From an uncultured Oscillospiraceae bacterium (lineage in GTDB: Bacteria; Bacillota; Clostridia; Oscillospirales; Oscillospiraceae): a stretch of DNA of 64,000 nt. The notes beneath the pieces were generated by a model. That model was not told the DNA's origin and did not search any database. It worked only from the letters and a program-made list of their open reading frames with translations. The translations under genes and the position numbers were made by a program. Numbering within the stretch: the stretch's first letter is position 1; each line of letters starts with the position of its first letter. Positions 60,825 through 64,000 of this stretch are shown one piece after another. Where the stretch lies: NCBI GenBank assembly GCA_900757415.1, contig CAAENU010000214.1, positions 49,001 through 113,000 of the forward strand, in the 5' to 3' direction.

Positions 60825-60852
60825 AGTATACCACAGAATTTTCCAGCGTCAA
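60825..60852 (-). promoter_or_regulatory. Promoter of the secreted protein gene
   Basis: Minus-strand TTGACG (60852-60847), 16-bp spacer, TATACT (60830-60825). Confidence 0.68.
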
Positions 60853-60924
60853 GGGTTTTGGCGGTTTTGTATCCAAAGTGTAACTTTTTCCATTTTGCTG
60901 TTACCGGACTGTTATTTTTGCAGG

Positions 60925-60962
60925 AAAATGCCCCGGCATGGCATAAAGGCACACGCCGGGGC
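60925..60962 (-). terminator. Probable terminator after the APC permease gene
   Basis: Arms GCCCCGGC (60930-60937) and GCCGGGGC (60955-60962) with further pairing inside the loop; minus strand continues ATTTTCC. Confidence 0.6.
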
Positions 60963-60985
60963 CACGGGACGGGGGAAAAAACGGA

Positions 60986-62317
60986 TCACGCCTTACCCTT
61001 GAAGCAGGCGCCCACCGCCTCGATGATCACAAACAAACCCAGATACCACGCCACATTCCACCGGTGGGCATAGATGGCGGCAAACACCATGAAGCAGGAG
61101 CAGGCGATAGCCAGCAGCGGCATGACACGGCGGCGGAAGAGAGACAGATCGCGCCGCTTCATCAGCGCAATATAGATGGGAATATACAGGGCGTACAGGG
61201 TGATGATGGGCAGCTCGGACGAGTCGAACATCAGGGGGCCGAAGCTGTTGAGAATGGTGCCGAAATAGAAATATATCAGCCACAGCACGCTGCTGAGCAG
61301 GCCGAACACCGCCGAGTTGACCGCCATGCCGCTGGCGGGGTCTACCGTTTTGAACATGGCCAGCCGGGGACTGCCGCTTTCGTTGGCCAGATCGTACATG
61401 CCGCGGGTCACGGCCATGGTCAGGCCGTTGCAGGTGCCCCAGCAGGAGATCACCACAAACACGAATACCGCCGTGCCGCCCACCTGACCGAAGATCTTCT
61501 GAAAGGCCAGCTTGGCGCCGGTCTCACCGCTTTCCATAAGCACGGCGGAGTCCACCGCACCGGCAAGACCCGCATAATAGATCACATATACCACCGCCAC
61601 GATCACCGTGCCGATAAGCAAGGCGCGGGGCATGTTCTTCTTGGAGTTTTCCAGCTCGGGGCCGATGGAGGTGGCGCAGATCCACCCCTCGAAAGCGAAG
61701 GCCAGCGACACCACGGCGCCGAACAGCGCCTGAGAAAAGGGTATCTGGGTGACCACATGGCTGAAGTTGGCCTGCGTCATGCCGCTGCGCAGGCCCACGA
61801 TGGTGCCAACCACGGCCATCAGCAGCAGGGGAATGAGCTTGATGGTGGTGGTGCCGACGGCAAACTTGCCCGCCAGGCGTGGGGCCAGCGCATTCATGGT
61901 ATAGGTCACGATCATGAAGAAACCGGCCAGCATCATGGTGCGCCCGCCGATCACCGCATCCTCCCAACCCAGCAGCACGCCGAAATAGCGGGCCGGCAGC
62001 CAGCTGAGCACCGACACCAGCGAGGGGTAATAGATCACCGCCATAAACCATCCCACATAATAGCCGTATGTCCTGCCGCAGGAAGCGCGGGCATAACCCA
62101 CCAGACCCTCCACATCTTCGTGGCTTTGGGCCACGAGACCAAAGGTGCAGGCGCTGATGATCATCACCACGCCCATGATCAAAAACGCCAGAATACCAAT
62201 GCCCATGTTGCCGCCGGTTTTGACCAGCACCGCCTCGGCCTTGAAAAAGACGCCGGAGCCGATGACCGTGCCCACCACCAGCGCAATGGCCACGGGCAGC
62301 GTATACCGTTTTTCCAT
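60986..62317 (-). CDS. APC-family amino acid permease
   Basis: A 443-residue cytoplasmic-membrane transporter with about twelve hydrophobic segments. LPVAIALVVGTVIGSGVFFKAEAVL is the first span with the GSGVF substrate motif of APC transporters. FEGWICATSIGPELENSKKNMPRALLIG is the conserved region around spans 6-7. The substrate amino acid cannot be read. The ATG follows a purine-rich AAAGGAAAG. Own promoter at 62388-62416; monocistronic. Confidence 0.92.
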   Translation of the reverse strand: MEKRYTLPVAIALVVGTVIGSGVFFKAEAVLVKTGGNMGIGILAFLIMGVVMIISACTFGLVAQSHEDVEGLVGYARASCGRTYGYYVGWFMAVIYYPSLVSVLSWLPARYFGVLLGWEDAVIGGRTMMLAGFFMIVTYTMNALAPRLAGKFAVGTTTIKLIPLLLMAVVGTIVGLRSGMTQANFSHVVTQIPFSQALFGAVVSLAFAFEGWICATSIGPELENSKKNMPRALLIGTVIVAVVYVIYYAGLAGAVDSAVLMESGETGAKLAFQKIFGQVGGTAVFVFVVISCWGTCNGLTMAVTRGMYDLANESGSPRLAMFKTVDPASGMAVNSAVFGLLSSVLWLIYFYFGTILNSFGPLMFDSSELPIITLYALYIPIYIALMKRRDLSLFRRRVMPLLAIACSCFMVFAAIYAHRWNVAWYLGLFVIIEAVGACFKGKA

Positions 62318-62387
62318 ATGAGTTTCTTTCCTTTCTTTTGCTCAACTTTTGCGCGCTAAACCACGCAAATTTTACAAGCCATATGTG

Positions 62388-62416
62388 AGTATACCATGTC
62401 TTTTTCCCTGTTTCAA
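62388..62416 (-). promoter_or_regulatory. Promoter of the APC permease gene
   Basis: Minus-strand TTGAAA (62416-62411), 17-bp spacer, TATACT (62393-62388). Confidence 0.65.
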
Positions 62417-62491
62417 ATCATATTTCCGAAGGAACGATAGAATCTGACGGCCACTTTTTGTGTGATTTTGCCAATTTTGCGCTTTGCTGTG

Positions 62492-62526
62492 AAAAAGAGG
62501 GGACTGCCGCTTCAGGCAGTCCCCTC
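62492..62526 (-). terminator. Terminator after ychF
   Basis: Stem GAGGGGACTGCC / GGCAGTCCCCTC with a 6-nt loop; minus-strand T-run TTTTT. Confidence 0.88.
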
Positions 62527-62558
62527 CTATATTATTATAACATATAACAGGATTTTTC

Positions 62559-63674
62559 TTATACGTTAAAGCGGAAGTAGATCATATCGCCGTCCCGAAC
62601 CACATATTCCTTGCCCTCGGAGCGCAGCAGACCCTTTTCCTTGGCGGCGGCCACGCTGCCGCCGCAGGCCATCATCTCGTCAAAGTTGATGGTCTCGGCC
62701 CGGATGAAGCCCCGCTCGATATCAGAGTGGATCTTGCCGGCGGCCTGCGGTGCCTTGGTGCCCTTTTTGATGGTCCACGCGCGGCACTCGTCCTTGCCGT
62801 AGGTCAGGAAAGAGATCAACCCCAGCAGCTCGTAGGAGCACTGAATCAGCCGGTCAAGTCCGGACTTTTCGATGCCCAGATCGGCAAGGAACATGGCCCG
62901 CTCCTCGGGATCGTCCAGCTCGGCAATGTCCTGCTCCAGCTTAGCGCAGATGGGCAGCACCTGCGCGCCCTCCTTGGCGGCCAGATCCCGGACAAGGGCA
63001 AAATATTTGTTGTCCTCATAGTGGGCGAAGCCGTCCTCATCCATATTGGCGGCATAGATGATGGGTTTCAGGCTCAGCAGGTCGGCAGTCTCAATGATGG
63101 CGCGGTCGTCCTTGTCGCATTCGAAGGTGCGGGCGGACTTGCCAGCGTCCAGATGGGCGGCCAGTGCGCGGAACACCTCGGCCTCGCGGAGGAACTTCTT
63201 GTCGCCCTTGGCGGCCTTGGCTGCCTTCTCCACGCGGCGGTTCACCATCTCCAGATCGGCCATAATCAGCTCCAGATCGATGGTCTCAATGTCGCCCAGC
63301 GGATCCACCGGCACATTCTGGCTGGCATCGGCCACCACATGCATGATGTTTTCATCGTCAAAGCAGCGCACCACATGGACGATGGCGTCGGTGCGGCGGA
63401 TGTTTTCCAGAAACTTGTTGCCAAGACCTGCGCCTTGACTGGCGCCCTTGACAAGGCCGGCAATGTCCACAAACTCGATGACGGCAGGGGTCTTTTTGTC
63501 CGGCTCATACATCTCCGCCAGCTTGTCCAGCCGTGCATCCGGCACGGCTACCACGCCCACGTTGGGTTCGATGGTGCAGAAAGGGTAGTTAGCGCTTTCC
63601 GCCCCGGCGTTGGTGATGGCGTTGAACAGGGTGCTCTTGCCCACATTGGGCAGACCGACGATACCTAATTTCAT
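62559..63674 (-). CDS. ychF: Redox-regulated ATPase YchF (Obg family)
   Basis: Universally conserved ribosome-associated P-loop ATPase (371 aa). [19 protein letters not shown] is G1, [18 protein letters not shown] is G2, [22 protein letters not shown] is G3, and the NxxE-type G4 variant AANMDEDG explains ATP rather than GTP use. The C-terminal TGS domain starts [23 protein letters not shown]. The ATG at 63674 is chosen because the family begins [14 protein letters not shown]; an ATG at 63701 would add nine residues. The gene begins 52 nt after the integrase remnant ends. Confidence 0.95.
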   Translation of the reverse strand: MKLGIVGLPNVGKSTLFNAITNAGAESANYPFCTIEPNVGVVAVPDARLDKLAEMYEPDKKTPAVIEFVDIAGLVKGASQGAGLGNKFLENIRRTDAIVHVVRCFDDENIMHVVADASQNVPVDPLGDIETIDLELIMADLEMVNRRVEKAAKAAKGDKKFLREAEVFRALAAHLDAGKSARTFECDKDDRAIIETADLLSLKPIIYAANMDEDGFAHYEDNKYFALVRDLAAKEGAQVLPICAKLEQDIAELDDPEERAMFLADLGIEKSGLDRLIQCSYELLGLISFLTYGKDECRAWTIKKGTKAPQAAGKIHSDIERGFIRAETINFDEMMACGGSVAAAKEKGLLRSEGKEYVVRDGDMIYFRFNV

Positions 63675-63725
63675 AGTTTTCTCTATCTCCTTATTTTTCA
63701 AGGGTTTTCGGCACTTGAACGGCGC

Positions 63726-64000
63726 TTACTGTACCATTACTGTACCATTTTGATTTTGCTGCACTTTTTCAAATTGTAATACGGCTTTTGACATGGAATC
63801 ATTCGTCACATGAACGTACCGATCCATCGTTGTTTTTATACTTGCGTGACCAAGCAGCTTTTGCAGCACCTTGGGCTGTACACCGCATTCAATCGCTCTT
63901 GTGGCGTAGGTATGGCGTAAAGCGTGCATACATACGAACCGTGCGTAATATAAACCGTCCTTTCTCTGGCAGATACCCTTACCACATTCTTTGCCTTTTA
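63726..64000 (-). pseudogene. Internally deleted tyrosine recombinase (integrase) remnant
   Basis: Open frame from the window edge to the stop at 63726. The last part holds the C-terminal catalytic half of a phage-type integrase: HALRHTYATRAIE (HxxR box), LQKLLGHASIKTTMDRYVH with the Gly-His and the nucleophile Tyr. Directly before it, in frame, is GKGICQRKDGLYYARFV, which matches the extreme N-terminal arm-binding motif of the same family. About 250 residues (rest of the arm domain, core-binding domain, catalytic box I) are therefore missing at the joint near 63932. Probably inactive. Its true start lies outside the window. Confidence 0.75.

Noticed and set aside
1..64000. tRNA and rRNA genes
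   Set aside because: No cloverleaf with a T-loop consensus or rRNA sequence was recognised by eye; a tRNAscan-SE/Infernal run would settle this.

Overview
The window looks like a chromosomal segment of a fairly GC-rich, endospore-forming Clostridia (Oscillospiraceae/Ruminococcaceae-like gut anaerobe). Pointers are the spore maturation genes spmA/spmB, an AbrB-type regulator convergent with rsmI and trmN6 (the same neighbourhood as in Bacillus), Asp23/YloU plus the DhaL-domain protein YloV/FakA, a ferredoxin, a minimal SufC+SufB iron-sulfur pair, strong Shine-Dalgarno (SD) sequences, and a secreted protein with a sorting-like C-terminus. The assignment rests on gene content only; no rRNA or tRNA gene was recognised.

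Layout. 1-2.6 kb: edge of a mobile element with two tandem large serine recombinases and a small accessory ORF. 2.7-9.3 kb: gamma-carbonic anhydrase, AEC transporter, then the divergent threonine (thrC-thrB) and aspartate-pathway (lysC-asd) operons. 9.4-12.4 kb: a four-gene operon (Crp/Fnr regulator, lipoprotein, permease, ATPase) for an unknown ligand. 12.5-18.2 kb: exonuclease III, aminotransferase, spmB/spmA, abrB, rsmI, trmN6, ferredoxin. 18.3-22.2 kb: a four-gene operon (6-oxopurine nucleoside phosphorylase, MTA/SAH-type deaminase, MtnA-like isomerase, class II aldolase) that reads as a complete salvage route for 5'-deoxyadenosine or methylthioadenosine to DHAP plus an aldehyde. 22.3-24.9 kb: YdcF protein, uridine kinase, a zinc-ribbon/Ig-like surface protein. 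25-43 kb: two convergent cell-surface polysaccharide operons meeting at a 24-bp hairpin terminator. The plus operon has an ABC exporter, DUF896, XpaC-like protein, O-antigen-ligase-like protein, GT4, undecaprenyl-phosphate sugar transferase and galE. The minus operon has a triple-domain glycosyltransferase, UDP-glucose dehydrogenase, Wzm/Wzt, a broken GT2 and two GT2 genes. 43.3-55.8 kb: housekeeping genes (proS, yloU-fakA, htrA, FAD oxidoreductase, 2-hydroxyacid dehydrogenase, glpK, alpha/beta hydrolase, family-4 uracil-DNA glycosylase, HD protein). 55.9-58.9 kb: Rrf2/IscR-like regulator and the sufC-sufB pair. 58.9-59.8 kb: about 1 kb of intergenic repeats. 59.9-64 kb: a secreted protein, an APC permease, ychF and an internally deleted tyrosine integrase.

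Most notable signals: the nucleoside-salvage operon with its deaminase and 6-oxopurine-type phosphorylase; two adjacent glycosyltransferase genes whose good SD sequences stand before ATC rather than ATG; the 1047-aa glycosyltransferase whose AT-rich core sits between GC-rich, conserved ends (a recombination mosaic); a neighbouring GT2 pseudogene with an internal out-of-frame deletion; and an integrase remnant in which the N-terminal arm is joined directly to the C-terminal catalytic half. Many sigma-A-like promoters with 16-18 bp spacing are readable and are listed.
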